A stretch of 64,000 nt of DNA from Saprospirales bacterium (lineage in GTDB: Bacteria > Bacteroidota > Bacteroidia > Chitinophagales > Saprospiraceae): positions 61,813 through 125,812 of the forward strand of contig JADJYG010000020.1 of assembly GCA_016719895.1 (NCBI GenBank). The letters run 5' to 3'. Both the position numbers and the translations under genes were made by a program. The notes under the pieces are model-generated. The model ran no database searches. It saw nothing but the letters and a program-made list of their open reading frames with translations, and was not told the DNA's origin. Position 1 is the first letter of the stretch. Each line of letters begins with the position of its first letter. Below, one piece after another: positions 53,960-61,932 of the stretch.

Positions 53960-56263
53960 TCACGATTTCAGTTTTCCCCACCATAAATCACAAACCAATC
54001 GCTCCAATTCCGCCCGGGCATTATTCTTTGCTTCCGGGTCATAATGCAAAACATGGAGTTGTACCGGGTCGCCCGGCTCGTTCGGTGCACAGAGTCGATA
54101 AACCTCCTCCATAGCGCCGGAATTCGCCTTATGTGCAATAAAAATAATATGGTTCAGATCGACGGATGTTAAAGAAGTAACAATCTCCCACCTGACGCTC
54201 TCGGTCAAAGTTTTAATATCAATGATGACAAGCCAGGAGTCGCGCAAAGCTCCGCTAATCCATTCCTTCCAATCCGAGTCGGAGCTTATCCCCAACCGGG
54301 GCGCGTTCCAGATATTTATCCGCCGGTTTACTTCGGATTCGGGTTGAAGCGCGCTACTCAGCCCGACCACACTTCCATACGAAAGGCAAACCGGATATAC
54401 CAGATGCGCAAACACTTCCGAAATATGCTTTTCATGAAAACTTCGCAGGAAGAGTACATATTCCGCCCTTATTTTTTTGCCCTCCCGGTATCGGAGAATA
54501 ACATACACCAGGCCTAAAAAAGGAACCATTGCCAAAAACCAGGCCTTTCGCAAGCCCGCCAAACTATAGGCGCCCCGCGGAATAATGATTAGCGGAGAAA
54601 TGGCCAGCAGTATAAAAAACAGCAAAAAAATGGGGTGAAAATCCTGGTTCTTAATAAGGCCAAATCCATAATGTATCGTGTAGGACGCTTCTGCCAGTAC
54701 TAGTATCTCATATCGAGCCTCCCTGCCAAGGCGCCTTATGACAATAACCAATGCAACGGAAAAGAAAAAGATAAGCGTAAGCGCCAGAACTGTGTGCCTG
54801 GCATAGTCCGTATTATATGCAGACACTGCTGTCAATACAGCCAGTAATAATACAACTTGAATTATGCTTGCCGCCGGCTGCTGAATATTCCATCCCAGCA
54901 AGCTCCTCCTGGAATGTAAAGTATATTTATACTGCGCCCAGTTGCCATTCAAAATATCCCTGGAGCCAAAGAATGCAGCAAAAGCCTTGTAACGGTTTTG
55001 TAAATACGGCAACCTCGCATACAAAGCAATCGGGATTACAGCGAGTAATAACAGCTCGTTGGCGTAATAATTATCTGCAGACGTAACGGCAATAGCCACA
55101 ATGATTCCGGCAAGGAGGACGAGAAGCAGTATCAGACGCGCACGGAGGGAGCTTAACCGGGTATGCAAGTGCTTTGATACCCCGTCAAACCACTCCACTA
55201 CCCGGTCAAACCGAACGATCAGAAGCAATAGAAAACCTAACGTTGGCGCTGCAATCAATAAAACAAGGAGCCAAAAAAATTGAGGAAGAATAGAGGGCAA
55301 CGACCCTCCCAGCCTTGCCTTTTCATTGCGCTCCGGAAACTGTTGAAAGAGAATGATGCCCCGGATTACGCTCCCAATCGTAATACCGGAATTCATGGCT
55401 GCATTATACCGAAAGTAGCCCTCAATAAGCATTAAAATGAACGCTCCAGACAAAAGAACGATAGCGAGGTAATGGCCGGCTAAAGTGGATAAAAGCAGGA
55501 CAAACAGTATCGCGATGAGCAGAGGCAGCAGGCTTTCAAGACGCTTTGGCAAAAAGCGGCGTATTTCAAAAACAGCCCGCGTTATCACGCTCCGTATCCT
55601 GGTGTCAATCGCACGGAATCGGGAAAAATGCAGGTAATTACTTCTGTCCGCCGCAATTTCTGTGGCCCAGCCCCAAATCAATAGAACTGTGAAAGGCAGA
55701 ATTACAACCTGGTAAAAGACATCCTGACTATAAAAATCATTTGGAATCGGATGAAAGAATGAGGCAATAATAAATGGCACAGAAAAAGCAATGATAAGAA
55801 ATATACCCGTCCAGACCGAGGTAACCACCAGCCCAACTGCTGAAAAAAAGAATAAAGCAAGGACTTCTGCTACCGACCTTTTACTTACAGGCACGTCCGA
55901 TGTTGTCTTTTTAACATACATAGCAGGCTCCTTTTTCATCCACCAAAACGACAAGCCCGCCAGCACTACTACCGGGATCAGCTGATCCAGAAATTCCCCG
56001 ATGCTGTAGTATTGCCAGCAAACCCCGGCAATTTGGACCAGAGTAGCCATTACCAACACGTATCTCAATCCCTTTATGACCCGCAGATGGAACAATACCA
56101 AACCCAGCAGCAGGAATATGGAATTGGCGGAAAACAGATAATAGAAATCGTACACCTCAAAATCATACGTAATTATATACCTCCAGTACACAAACAAGTG
56201 CAGTATGGATATCAGCCAGGTAAGAAAAATCTGGAGGGCGCCTGCTTTGGTATGTGTCAACAT
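53960..56263 (-). CDS. Large multi-pass membrane protein of unknown function
   Basis: About 767 residues. The first ~600 are mostly hydrophobic, with some 14-16 predicted membrane segments and charged loops between them (for example FRAIDTRIRSVITRAVFEIRRFLPKR). The last ~170 residues are soluble: KIRAEYVLFLRSFHEKHISE, then NRRINIWNAPRLGISSDSDWKEWISGALRDSWLVIIDIKTLTESVRWEIVTSL and HIIFIAHK. The YVLFLRSF ... DWKEWI ... ARDSWLVII pattern recalls C-terminal domains of bacterial membrane proteins of unknown role in conflict-type loci; no enzyme can be named. The frame opens with TTG at 56302; the first ATG is at 56263 and is preferred. Base usage is more AT-rich than its neighbours, which hints at transfer. 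Confidence 0.7.
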   Translation of the reverse strand: MLTHTKAGALQIFLTWLISILHLFVYWRYIITYDFEVYDFYYLFSANSIFLLLGLVLFHLRVIKGLRYVLVMATLVQIAGVCWQYYSIGEFLDQLIPVVVLAGLSFWWMKKEPAMYVKKTTSDVPVSKRSVAEVLALFFFSAVGLVVTSVWTGIFLIIAFSVPFIIASFFHPIPNDFYSQDVFYQVVILPFTVLLIWGWATEIAADRSNYLHFSRFRAIDTRIRSVITRAVFEIRRFLPKRLESLLPLLIAILFVLLLSTLAGHYLAIVLLSGAFILMLIEGYFRYNAAMNSGITIGSVIRGIILFQQFPERNEKARLGGSLPSILPQFFWLLVLLIAAPTLGFLLLLIVRFDRVVEWFDGVSKHLHTRLSSLRARLILLLVLLAGIIVAIAVTSADNYYANELLLLAVIPIALYARLPYLQNRYKAFAAFFGSRDILNGNWAQYKYTLHSRRSLLGWNIQQPAASIIQVVLLLAVLTAVSAYNTDYARHTVLALTLIFFFSVALVIVIRRLGREARYEILVLAEASYTIHYGFGLIKNQDFHPIFLLFFILLAISPLIIIPRGAYSLAGLRKAWFLAMVPFLGLVYVILRYREGKKIRAEYVLFLRSFHEKHISEVFAHLVYPVCLSYGSVVGLSSALQPESEVNRRINIWNAPRLGISSDSDWKEWISGALRDSWLVIIDIKTLTESVRWEIVTSLTSVDLNHIIFIAHKANSGAMEEVYRLCAPNEPGDPVQLHVLHYDPEAKNNARAELERLVCDLWWGKLKS

Positions 56264-56533
56264 TTTCTTGATAATTAGAGCCTGTGGGGACGTAGCCTTC
56301 AACTTATGGCATGTTGGAGATTTGGGAGCGGAGAAAAGAGGCGCTCATGCATACAATGGGTTTATATAGCTGATACAGACCGGTTTTTTACTGCACTGAT
56401 TTCCCCCACCACAAGCTTTGGAGTGTATCTTTGTACTTATTTTGAAAAATCTTGACTCAATGGAAATAACGATTCGGTTTTAAACGTCTGACGATTTCAA
56501 ATTAATTGAACCTCTGTTGCTTATGCTTCGGCA
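56264..56533. other. 270-bp intergenic region with promoter box
   Basis: Holds a TATCTTTG promoter box at 56426-56433. On the minus strand at about 56300-56346 a short phrase MSASFLRSQISNMP matches the start of the split gene at 53425 (MHAAMLRSQISG), a small duplicated remnant. The frame from 56460 (MEITIRF) stops at once. Confidence 0.4.
56426..56433 (+). promoter_or_regulatory. TATCTTTG promoter box before decayed toxin-antitoxin genes
   Basis: TATCTTTG fits TAnnTTTG and precedes the antitoxin remnant at 56534 by about 100 bases. Confidence 0.45.
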
Positions 56534-56719
56534 GTGCGATATCAAGGTGCATATTCAGGGTATAAAGTCAAAAAAAGCGTTCTAAAATCCGCTCGCCCGG
56601 GCAATCCATCCGGCAGCATCACCGAAAAACTGCACGGCATCATCGCTCTTCCGTCAGATTTCGATTATAAATCCGCGCTGGCAGAAGAATTGGTAAAAAA
56701 ATACGTTGCGCATGGATAA
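56534..56719 (+). pseudogene. Antitoxin remnant
   Basis: The last ~35 residues, GSITEKLHGIIALPSDFDYKSALAEELVKKYVAHG, read like the C-terminal tail by which small antitoxins hold PIN toxins. The first 25 residues do not match any antitoxin start. Its stop codon overlaps the start of the toxin remnant by 8 bases, the usual layout. Likely truncated or frameshifted at the 5' end. Confidence 0.55.
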
Positions 56720-56894
56720 GGTATTTGTGGAAACGAATATCATTCCGGATCATATCGCCGCGCGCGCACCTTACGATCAGGCCGCCAAAGTGATTTTTCA
56801 ACGTGCCGAACTGGGCCAAATCGAACTCTTTGCCAGTGTTCTATCCTTATGCAACATCGCTTACATAGTTCGTAATTTGACTGTCCATTCATAA
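56712..56894 (+). pseudogene. Truncated PIN-toxin (VapC-type)
   Basis: MDKVFVETNIIPDHIAAR opens a PIN domain, with the first catalytic residue changed from Asp to Glu (VETN for LDTN), and FQRAELGQIELFASVLSLCNIAYIVR continues it. The frame ends after about 60 residues with TVHS, so the later acidic residues of the active site are missing. Inactive as a nuclease by sequence. Confidence 0.6.
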
Positions 56895-56917
56895 CCTCCC
56901 CAGTTGTTGCTCCCACA

Positions 56918-57181
56918 TTGCTCTTCAAAGTCTTCACTTTGGAGAAATATGCACTTGACTTTGTCCGCATTTTCCCATATCAAGAAGCGTCGCCCCTCCC
57001 ACAGCGCGAACCCACCGCACAAATCGCCCAAAAAGTAGGACAAATCTGCCAAAAATTCAAACAACAGCCGCTGAAACAGTCGAAGAAAAACGCGGCAGGT
57101 CAACTTGTGGTGATCGGGATTTGCAAAATTAATACCCGGCTACGCGGTTGGCAAAACGTCCGCACATCACGCCCTTACTGA
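56918..57181 (+). pseudogene. Protein fragment sharing a peptide with a site near 51293
   Basis: An 87-codon open frame whose middle reads REPTAQIAQKVGQICQ. Nearly the same peptide, SEPTAQIAQKIGQICQ, is encoded at 51290-51340 next to the kelch gene. It has no start supported by a promoter. Both look like decayed copies of the end of one unknown gene. Confidence 0.4.
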
Positions 57182-57199
57182 AATATCGAATATTCGCAT

Positions 57200-57207
57200 T
57201 ATTTTTG
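57200..57207 (+). promoter_or_regulatory. TATTTTTG promoter box of DGR target 1
   Basis: TATTTTTG fits TAnnTTTG and lies 20 bases before the ATG at 57228. Confidence 0.6.
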
Positions 57208-57227
57208 GTACCCTAAAACCATTTTCC

Positions 57228-59255
57228 ATGCGCAGCGCCCGCACCCTGTTCCTGCTCCTCGCCCTGGCCGCCTCCGCCGCCACGGCCCAATCCCCCGCCC
57301 GCGCGGGCAAGGACTACGCCGTCTTTTTCTACGTCACCCGCTTTCAGCCCGGCTGGCAAGCCCTGCCGGAAACCGAAGCCGAAGCGAAAGCCCTGAAAGC
57401 CGAGCTCGAAACCGCCTACGGCTTCGAGTGCCGGCTCGTGCCCAACCCCACCAAACAGCAAATCCGCGACGAACTGGCGGCAACCAACAACCGCCTCTCC
57501 CCCAACGACCAGGTACTGTATTTTTTCTCCATGCACGGCCACTACCACCCCGCCAGCGACCTGGGCTACCTGGTGGCCGCCGACGGCAAATACGAAGACC
57601 GCTACTCGGAGTCGTACCTCAACTACAACGACCTGCGCCCCTACTTTGCCGAGTGCAAGGCCAAACACATCCTCGTGGCCCTCGACGCCTGCTACTCCGG
57701 CTCCTTTGCCGCCACCCGCGAGCGCGCCCGCCCCGAGGCGCCCGACTACGCCAGCGGACCCGACTGCTCCACGCAGATAACCAACACCCTGCGCTACACC
57801 GGCCGGCAGTACGCCTGCGCCGGCAACAAAGACGCCCGCACCCCCGCCAAATCGGCCTTCGCGGCCAAATTCCTCGAAGCCCTGCGCAAAGGCCCCAACG
57901 CCGACGGCCTGCTGTTTTTCGACGACCTGACCTACTGGCTGGGCAAGGTGCGCAACCCCGAACCCGAAAACGGCAGCTTCGCCGGACACGACCCCGGCGG
58001 CGACTTCGTGTTTGTGCGCACCAACGCCTGCGCCCCGCCGCCCGACCGCGACGGCGACGGCACACCCGACGCCACCGACCAATGCCCCGACACCTGGGGC
58101 AGCCAGGCCAACGGCTGCCCGCCCGAAATCAAACCCGACAACACCGCCGCCGACCTCGCCGCCTGGAAAACCGCCAAACAACAAAACACCGAAGCCGCCT
58201 ACCGCGAGTACCTGCGCCAGTTCCCGCAAGGCGAGTTTAAAGATCTGGCCAACCAGGCCCTGCGCCAGATCGAAGCCAACGCCGCCCGCCGCAGGGACGA
58301 CACCGCCTGGGAAGTAGCCACCGAAAAAAATACCGCCGAAGGCTATAAAAAATACCTCGCCGACTACCCCAACGGCGCCCACCGCGCCGAAGCGGAGGCC
58401 AAAGTCAAGGCCGCCGATGCAACGCCCGACGACTCAAACCGCGCCGCCAATGCGCCCGCCGCCGGTGGCGCCGAAACCACCCCCGACAACATGAAACTCA
58501 TCCCGGGCGGTATGTTTCAAATGGGCAGCGCCGATGGCGAAGGCGACGAACAACCCGTGCATACCGTCAGCGTCAACAGTTTTTACCTGGGCATACGCGA
58601 GGTGACGGTGGCGGAGTTCAAAGCCTTCATCGACGCCAGCGGCTACCGTACCGACGCGGACAAAGAGGGGAAAAGTTATGTGTACACCACGGAATGGAAA
58701 GAACAGGCGGGCGTCAACTGGAAATACGACACCCGCGGCAACCTGCGCCCCTCCTCCGAGTACAACCACCCGGTGCTGCACGTCAGCTGGAACGACGCCG
58801 TGGCGTACTGCAAATGGCTGTCGGACAAAACCGGCAGCACCTACCGCCTGCCCACCGAAGCCGAGTGGGAATACGCAGCGGGCGGCGGCGCGGGCAACCG
58901 CACGAAATGGGCGGGCGCATCCGACGAAAGCCACCTGGGGCGCTACGCCAACACCTCCGGCAACCAGGACGGCTACGCCCTCACCGCCCCCGTGGGCAGC
59001 CTGCAGCCCAATGCGCTGGGGCTGTACGACATGAGCGGTAACGTATTTGAATGGTGCGCCGACTGGTACGCTTCAGATTACTACAAAAACAGCCCATCTT
59101 CCAATCCCGCCGGCCCGTCGTCAGGCTCCTTCCGTGTCATTCGCGGCGGGTCGTGGTTCAGCGGCCCGCAGAGCTGCCGTGTGGCGAATCGCAACGGCGT
59201 CGCACCCGGTAATCGCAGCGGCGGCACGGGTTTCCGTCTGGCCAGGACGAAATAA
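57228..59255 (+). CDS. DGR target 1: caspase-like + FGE-domain exported protein
   Basis: A 675-residue protein. Signal peptide MRSARTLFLLLALAASAATA; caspase-like (peptidase C14) domain about 28-265 with catalytic His103 (FSMHGHY) and Cys155 (LDACYSG); a calcium-binding thrombospondin type 3 repeat (DRDGDGTPDATDQCP, 273-287); two helical repeats (AWKTAKQQNTEAAYREYL, TAWEVATEKNTAEGYKKYL); and an FGE-sulfatase/C-type-lectin-fold domain about 423-675 (PGGMFQMGS, RLPTEAEWEYAA, GNVFEWCADW, RGGSW). Its last 41 codons are the variable repeat VR1, residues 632-672. It is intact and has its own promoter box. The FGE fold here is a ligand-binding display, not an enzyme, by analogy to other DGR proteins. 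Cutting or signalling by the caspase part on binding is inference. Confidence 0.92.
   Translation: MRSARTLFLLLALAASAATAQSPARAGKDYAVFFYVTRFQPGWQALPETEAEAKALKAELETAYGFECRLVPNPTKQQIRDELAATNNRLSPNDQVLYFFSMHGHYHPASDLGYLVAADGKYEDRYSESYLNYNDLRPYFAECKAKHILVALDACYSGSFAATRERARPEAPDYASGPDCSTQITNTLRYTGRQYACAGNKDARTPAKSAFAAKFLEALRKGPNADGLLFFDDLTYWLGKVRNPEPENGSFAGHDPGGDFVFVRTNACAPPPDRDGDGTPDATDQCPDTWGSQANGCPPEIKPDNTAADLAAWKTAKQQNTEAAYREYLRQFPQGEFKDLANQALRQIEANAARRRDDTAWEVATEKNTAEGYKKYLADYPNGAHRAEAEAKVKAADATPDDSNRAANAPAAGGAETTPDNMKLIPGGMFQMGSADGEGDEQPVHTVSVNSFYLGIREVTVAEFKAFIDASGYRTDADKEGKSYVYTTEWKEQAGVNWKYDTRGNLRPSSEYNHPVLHVSWNDAVAYCKWLSDKTGSTYRLPTEAEWEYAAGGGAGNRTKWAGASDESHLGRYANTSGNQDGYALTAPVGSLQPNALGLYDMSGNVFEWCADWYASDYYKNSPSSNPAGPSSGSFRVIRGGSWFSGPQSCRVANRNGVAPGNRSGGTGFRLARTK
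59121..59244 (+). other. Variable repeat VR1 of the DGR
   Basis: 124 bp aligned to the template repeat at 61556-61679 without gaps. It differs at 16 positions, all adenines in the template (11 to G, 5 to T). The other 108 positions, including every C, G and T of the template, are identical. Variable codons fall at residues 635, 644-646, 649, 654, 656-658 and 664-666; they now read F, FSG, S, N, NGV and SGG. Confidence 0.95.
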
Positions 59256-59280
59256 CCCTTTGGCACTTTTACCCTTTTAC

Positions 59281-59296
59281 CCCCGAGGACTCGGGG
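59281..59296. terminator. Short GC-rich hairpin after target 1
   Basis: CCCCGA-GGAC-TCGGGG lies 25 bases past the stop of target 1. The same six-base stem, with loop GGCA, recurs at 61816-61831 behind the template repeat. A terminator or a landmark for homing; not clear. Confidence 0.4.
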
Positions 59297-59311
59297 CAGG
59301 CTCTTTGCTCC

Positions 59312-59344
59312 AGTATCGGCGTGACTTGGAGTCACGCCGATACT
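59312..59344. repeat. REP-like palindrome, copy 1 (after VR1)
   Basis: AGTATCGGCGTGACT and its exact complement around TGG: 15-bp arms. First of a family of palindromes GTGTCGGCGTGACT...AGTCACGCCGACAC that mark the DGR locus. Confidence 0.85.
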
Positions 59345-59445
59345 AGTACCCATGTACGTAAAAGCATTGCTTATCCGAAAGCGCATATATAGGCGCAGCA
59401 TATATGGCATATATATACACGCGAAGCGTCTATGTGTCGCCGCTG
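59312..59445 (+). repeat. Left copy of 134-bp inverted repeat around the DGR core
   Basis: Pairs with 61933-62066 in opposite orientation with only 2 mismatches in 134. It begins with the REP-like palindrome 59312-59344 and goes on through an AT-rich stretch with several CATATAT words. Both copies start 67-79 bp past the end of a VR. Confidence 0.9.
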
Positions 59446-59702
59446 CTGGCATATATGGGAAAATTGAGTTCGTATATATGTACCGCCGAACGGGGTTGCC
59501 GCCGAACCCCGGCGGTACAACACGTAGCGCCCCGCCCTAGCGCGCGCCGAACGGGGTGGTTGCCGTTGTTGGCGTCCCGCCAACAACTCACCGGAGGAGA
59601 GGCGTTGTTGGCGGGACGCCAACAACGGCGGAAAAAAATGCATAGCCGGGAACGCAACAACAGGTGTTGTGTGTTAAGATCGTCGATTAAAGTCGCATAC
59701 CG
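59446..59702. other. Structured intergenic leader before the HRDC gene
   Basis: No gene. It holds a TGTACCGCCG...CGGCGGTACA inverted repeat (about 59478-59519) and a pair of 23-bp hairpins, 59565-59587 and 59604-59626, which are inverse copies of each other (GTTGTTGGCGTCCCGCCAACAAC type would be the first). A second REP-like family or the 5' leader of the DGR transcript. Confidence 0.5.
59565..59626. repeat. Paired 23-bp hairpins
   Basis: Each copy is GTTGTTGGC, 5 bases, GCCAACAAC. The 5-base loops are GTCCC and GGGAC, which are complements, so the two copies can also pair with each other along their whole length. Confidence 0.7.
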
Positions 59703-60173
59703 ATGCCTATTCGAATATTTACCATTCCGTTCAACGAAGAAACGCAGACCTTTCACGACGACCTTGTGATGCAATTCTGTGTGAACAAGCGGGTGCATAA
59801 AATCGAGACCCGGTTTTTCACCCGGAACCATCAACCGTTCTGGACGGTGGCCATACACTAGGGTCAGATACTGTTTGACGAAAAAATCATCCGTACGGGC
59901 GGCACGCCGGCGCCGGAGGAACTGCTGGACGACCAGCAAAAAGCCCTGCTCCTGCGCATGAAAGAATGGCGCAAGCAGATGTCGGCCGACGTGGGTCTGC
60001 CGGTGTACATGGTAGCCACCAACGCGCAGTTCGTGTCGATCATTCAACAAAAATGCGTCACGCTCGAAAGCCTGAAACTGGTAAAAGGTTTCGGTAAAGC
60101 CAAAATCGAAAAATATGGAAAAGCGCTGACGGATATTGTCCGGCAATTCTATCACGGCGAAGTGTCGGCGTGA
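59703..60173 (+). pseudogene. DGR accessory protein with HRDC domain, interrupted by an amber codon
   Basis: Read through, 156 residues. The N-terminal region (MPIRIFTIPFNEETQTFHDDL ... VHKIETRFF ... FWTVAIHY) is a beta domain often seen in front of HRDC in DGR loci; the C-terminus (MKEWRKQMSADVGLPVYMVATNAQFVSIIQQ ... LKLVKGFGKAKIEKYG) is a clear HRDC domain, a nucleic-acid-binding fold of RecQ and RNase D. A TAG at 59859-59861 (codon 53) splits it. The HRDC part alone could start at the ATG at 59958. HRDC proteins are known as optional DGR accessory factors. Its stop codon is part of the REP-like palindrome at 60161. Confidence 0.78.
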
Positions 60174-60193
60174 CTTGAAGTCAAGCCGACACT
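60161..60193. repeat. REP-like palindrome, copy 2 (end of the HRDC gene)
   Basis: AGTGTCGGCGTGACTT and an imperfect complement (one mismatch). The TGA inside it is the stop codon of the HRDC gene, so the reading frame ends in Val-Ser-Ala. Confidence 0.8.
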
Positions 60194-60205
60194 AACACTA
60201 ATAAA

Positions 60206-60541
60206 ATGAAACCACCGCAACTACTCGAACACTGGTACAAAACCACCGACTGGATTTTGGACAAATGCGACCGCTTCCCAAAACAGACCCGCTTTACTAT
60301 CGCCGGGCGTATGGCCGACCTGGCCATTACAACCCTTGAATTGATCACCGAGGCCGCTTATTCCAAAGAGAAACGCGCCTTGCTGACCACGGTCAACCTG
60401 AATCTCGAAAAACTCCGGCTGCTGTTCCGACTTTGTTTTGACCGCCACTACATCGGCCCCTCGCAGTACGAGTTTATTCAATCCGAAATCAATACCGCCG
60501 GGCGGATGTGCGGCGGCTGGCTCAAATCATGCAACGCGTAG
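60206..60541 (+). CDS. avd: Avd-like DGR accessory protein
   Basis: A 111-residue helical protein with the length and pattern of Avd, the accessory variability determinant of DGRs: LLEHWYKTTDWILDKCDRFPKQTRFTIAGRMADLAITTLELITEA, then KEKRALLTTVNLNLEKLRLLFRLCFDRHYI. It is expected to form a four-helix bundle that assembles as a ring, binds the template RNA and joins the reverse transcriptase. Positive residues (K, R) line the predicted outer faces. It lies between HRDC and RT genes; its end overlaps the RT start by 13 bases, so the two are translationally coupled. Confidence 0.85.
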   Translation: MKPPQLLEHWYKTTDWILDKCDRFPKQTRFTIAGRMADLAITTLELITEAAYSKEKRALLTTVNLNLEKLRLLFRLCFDRHYIGPSQYEFIQSEINTAGRMCGGWLKSCNA

Positions 60542-61521
60542 GTAATTTGTTTCCCGGTTTTTGTAGTTTTCAAAACCTGCTCCTGGCCTGGCGCAAAACG
60601 CGCCGGGGCAGCGGCCGCAACGCTGAAAGCGCCCTGTTTTTTCAGGAATTGGAAAAAGAACTTTTTGCCCTGCAAACAGAATTGAAAAATGAAACCTGGC
60701 AGCCGAGGGCGTATCGGTTTTTCGATATTTATGACCCCAAACACCGCACCATTGCTGTGTCAGATTTTCGCGACCGCGTAACGCACCACGCGCTGGTGAA
60801 TGTGCTGGAGCCGGTGTTTGAAAAAATATTCAGCGCCGATTCCTACGCCACGCGGCAGGGCAAAGGCGTGCATGCCGCCGTATTCCGGGCGCAGCATTTC
60901 CTGCGCGGACACGAATTTTTCCTCAAAACCGACGTGGAAAAGTTTTTCGATTCGGTCAACCACAACATACTGCTCCAGATCATCTCCCGGAAAATTAAGG
61001 ACCGGCGATTGTTCGATGTGTGCGAAAAAATCATCCGGCACGGTGGAGCCGGCGGATGCGGATTGCCTATCGGCAACCGGACCAGCCAGTTTTTCGCCAA
61101 TGTGTACCTGGACCCCCTCGACCATTTCCTGAAAGACAACTGCCGGTTACACGGTTATGTGCGCTATATGGACGATTTTGTGCTCTTTGAAAACGACAAC
61201 AAACGGCTGAAATTCCTGCTGCAGGCCGCTGAGGATTTTCTGCACGATACATTACAACTGCGTCTGAAACCATCCGCCACTTTGCTCAACCGCCGACAGC
61301 ACGGGTTGCCCTTCCTTGGCAGGCGTATATTCCCTGGCATCATCCGCCTGCGCACGGAAAACCTGCGACGAATTACGCACCGCAGAGCTTTTCGGGAACG
61401 ACAAATGATGAGCGGTGACATTTCTGAAGAGGCGTTTTTACACAGTATGAACAGTTATTGGGCCATGCTGTCGTATTACCCGGAGCTAAGCCCGCTTCGG
61501 CAGGCGCTATTGTCGGCGTGA
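60529..61521 (+). CDS. DGR reverse transcriptase
   Basis: A 330-residue reverse transcriptase of the DGR type, which copies the template RNA into cDNA with errors at adenines. Marks: RTIAVSDFRDRVTHHALVNVLEP (73-95), TDVEKFFDSVNH (motif 3, first catalytic Asp at 135), LPIGNRTSQFFANVYL (the IGxxxSQ form of motif 4, in place of QGxxxSP, is diagnostic of DGR enzymes) and YVRYMDDFVLF (catalytic YMDD, 213-216). The ATG at 60529 is preferred over the GTG at 60508 since it opens MQRVGNLFPGF, the family start. Its stop codon lies in a REP-like palindrome. Works with Avd. Confidence 0.96.
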   Translation: MQRVGNLFPGFCSFQNLLLAWRKTRRGSGRNAESALFFQELEKELFALQTELKNETWQPRAYRFFDIYDPKHRTIAVSDFRDRVTHHALVNVLEPVFEKIFSADSYATRQGKGVHAAVFRAQHFLRGHEFFLKTDVEKFFDSVNHNILLQIISRKIKDRRLFDVCEKIIRHGGAGGCGLPIGNRTSQFFANVYLDPLDHFLKDNCRLHGYVRYMDDFVLFENDNKRLKFLLQAAEDFLHDTLQLRLKPSATLLNRRQHGLPFLGRRIFPGIIRLRTENLRRITHRRAFRERQMMSGDISEEAFLHSMNSYWAMLSYYPELSPLRQALLSA

Positions 61522-61540
61522 CTTGAAGTCACGCCGACAA
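61510..61540. repeat. REP-like palindrome, copy 3 (end of the RT gene)
   Basis: TTGTCGGCGTGACT-TGA-AGTCACGCCGACAA, exact arms. It provides the stop codon of the RT gene (frame ends Leu-Ser-Ala) and lies 15 bases before the template repeat. Confidence 0.85.
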
Positions 61541-61555
61541 TACGGGCAAGCGGCA

Positions 61556-61679
61556 TCAGGCTCCAACCGTGTCATTCGCGGCGGGTCGTGGAACAACAAC
61601 CCGCAGAACTGCCGTGTGGCGAATCGCAACAACGACGCACCCGGTAATCGCAACAACAACACGGGTTTCCGTCTGGCCA
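61556..61679 (+). other. Template repeat (TR) of the DGR
   Basis: 124 bp starting TCAGGCTCC and ending GTCTGGCCA, homologous to VR1 and VR2. It is rich in AAC codons at exactly the positions that vary in the targets (in the target frame: N, NNN, N, N, NND, NNN), the design that lets adenine mutagenesis reach many amino acids without stops. It has 31 adenines. It should be transcribed with its flanks as the template RNA. The open frame through it (61523-61873) is not thought to be a gene. Confidence 0.96.
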
Positions 61680-61860
61680 ATACAGGGAAATACGCCCGGA
61701 ACCGCCGCCTTTACGGACGCGGCGGGTGTGGCCGTTTCTGTCCAGCCGCTTGTCCTGCTCCCGATCCCGAGCCCTCGGGAGGGACGAATATGTCCACACC
61801 GGCCGCGTTTGGTAGCCCCGAGGCATCGGGGCGAAGACCGCGCCGGTTTTTTTATGCCGT
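61680..61860 (+). ncRNA. 3' part of the probable template RNA
   Basis: Non-coding by appearance. It has two GC-rich hairpins, 61765-61780 (TCCCGAG-CC-CTCGGGA) and 61816-61831 (CCCCGA-GGCA-TCGGGG), and ends in a terminator. In other DGRs the RNA past the TR is bound by RT-Avd and primes cDNA synthesis; that role here is inference. Confidence 0.5.
61837..61853 (+). terminator. Intrinsic terminator of the template RNA
   Basis: ACCG-CGC-CGGT stem followed by seven Ts. Confidence 0.55.
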
Positions 61861-61893
61861 AGTGTCGGCGTGACTTTGAGTCACGCCGACACT
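61861..61893. repeat. REP-like palindrome, copy 4 (behind the template RNA)
   Basis: AGTGTCGGCGTGACT-TTG-AGTCACGCCGACACT, exact arms. Confidence 0.85.
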
Positions 61894-61932
61894 ACCACAT
61901 ATATACCCGCCAATTTTCCTCATATATACAAA

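Noticed and set aside
57213..58382. 389-codon minus-strand open frame opposite DGR target 1
   Set aside because: Glycine/valine-rich shadow of the codon-biased caspase gene, with no family match.
61523..61873. 116-codon open frame running through the template repeat
   Set aside because: Only the TR part looks like protein, because it copies a target's coding end. There is no start region, no domain, and the rest is hairpins and a terminator.
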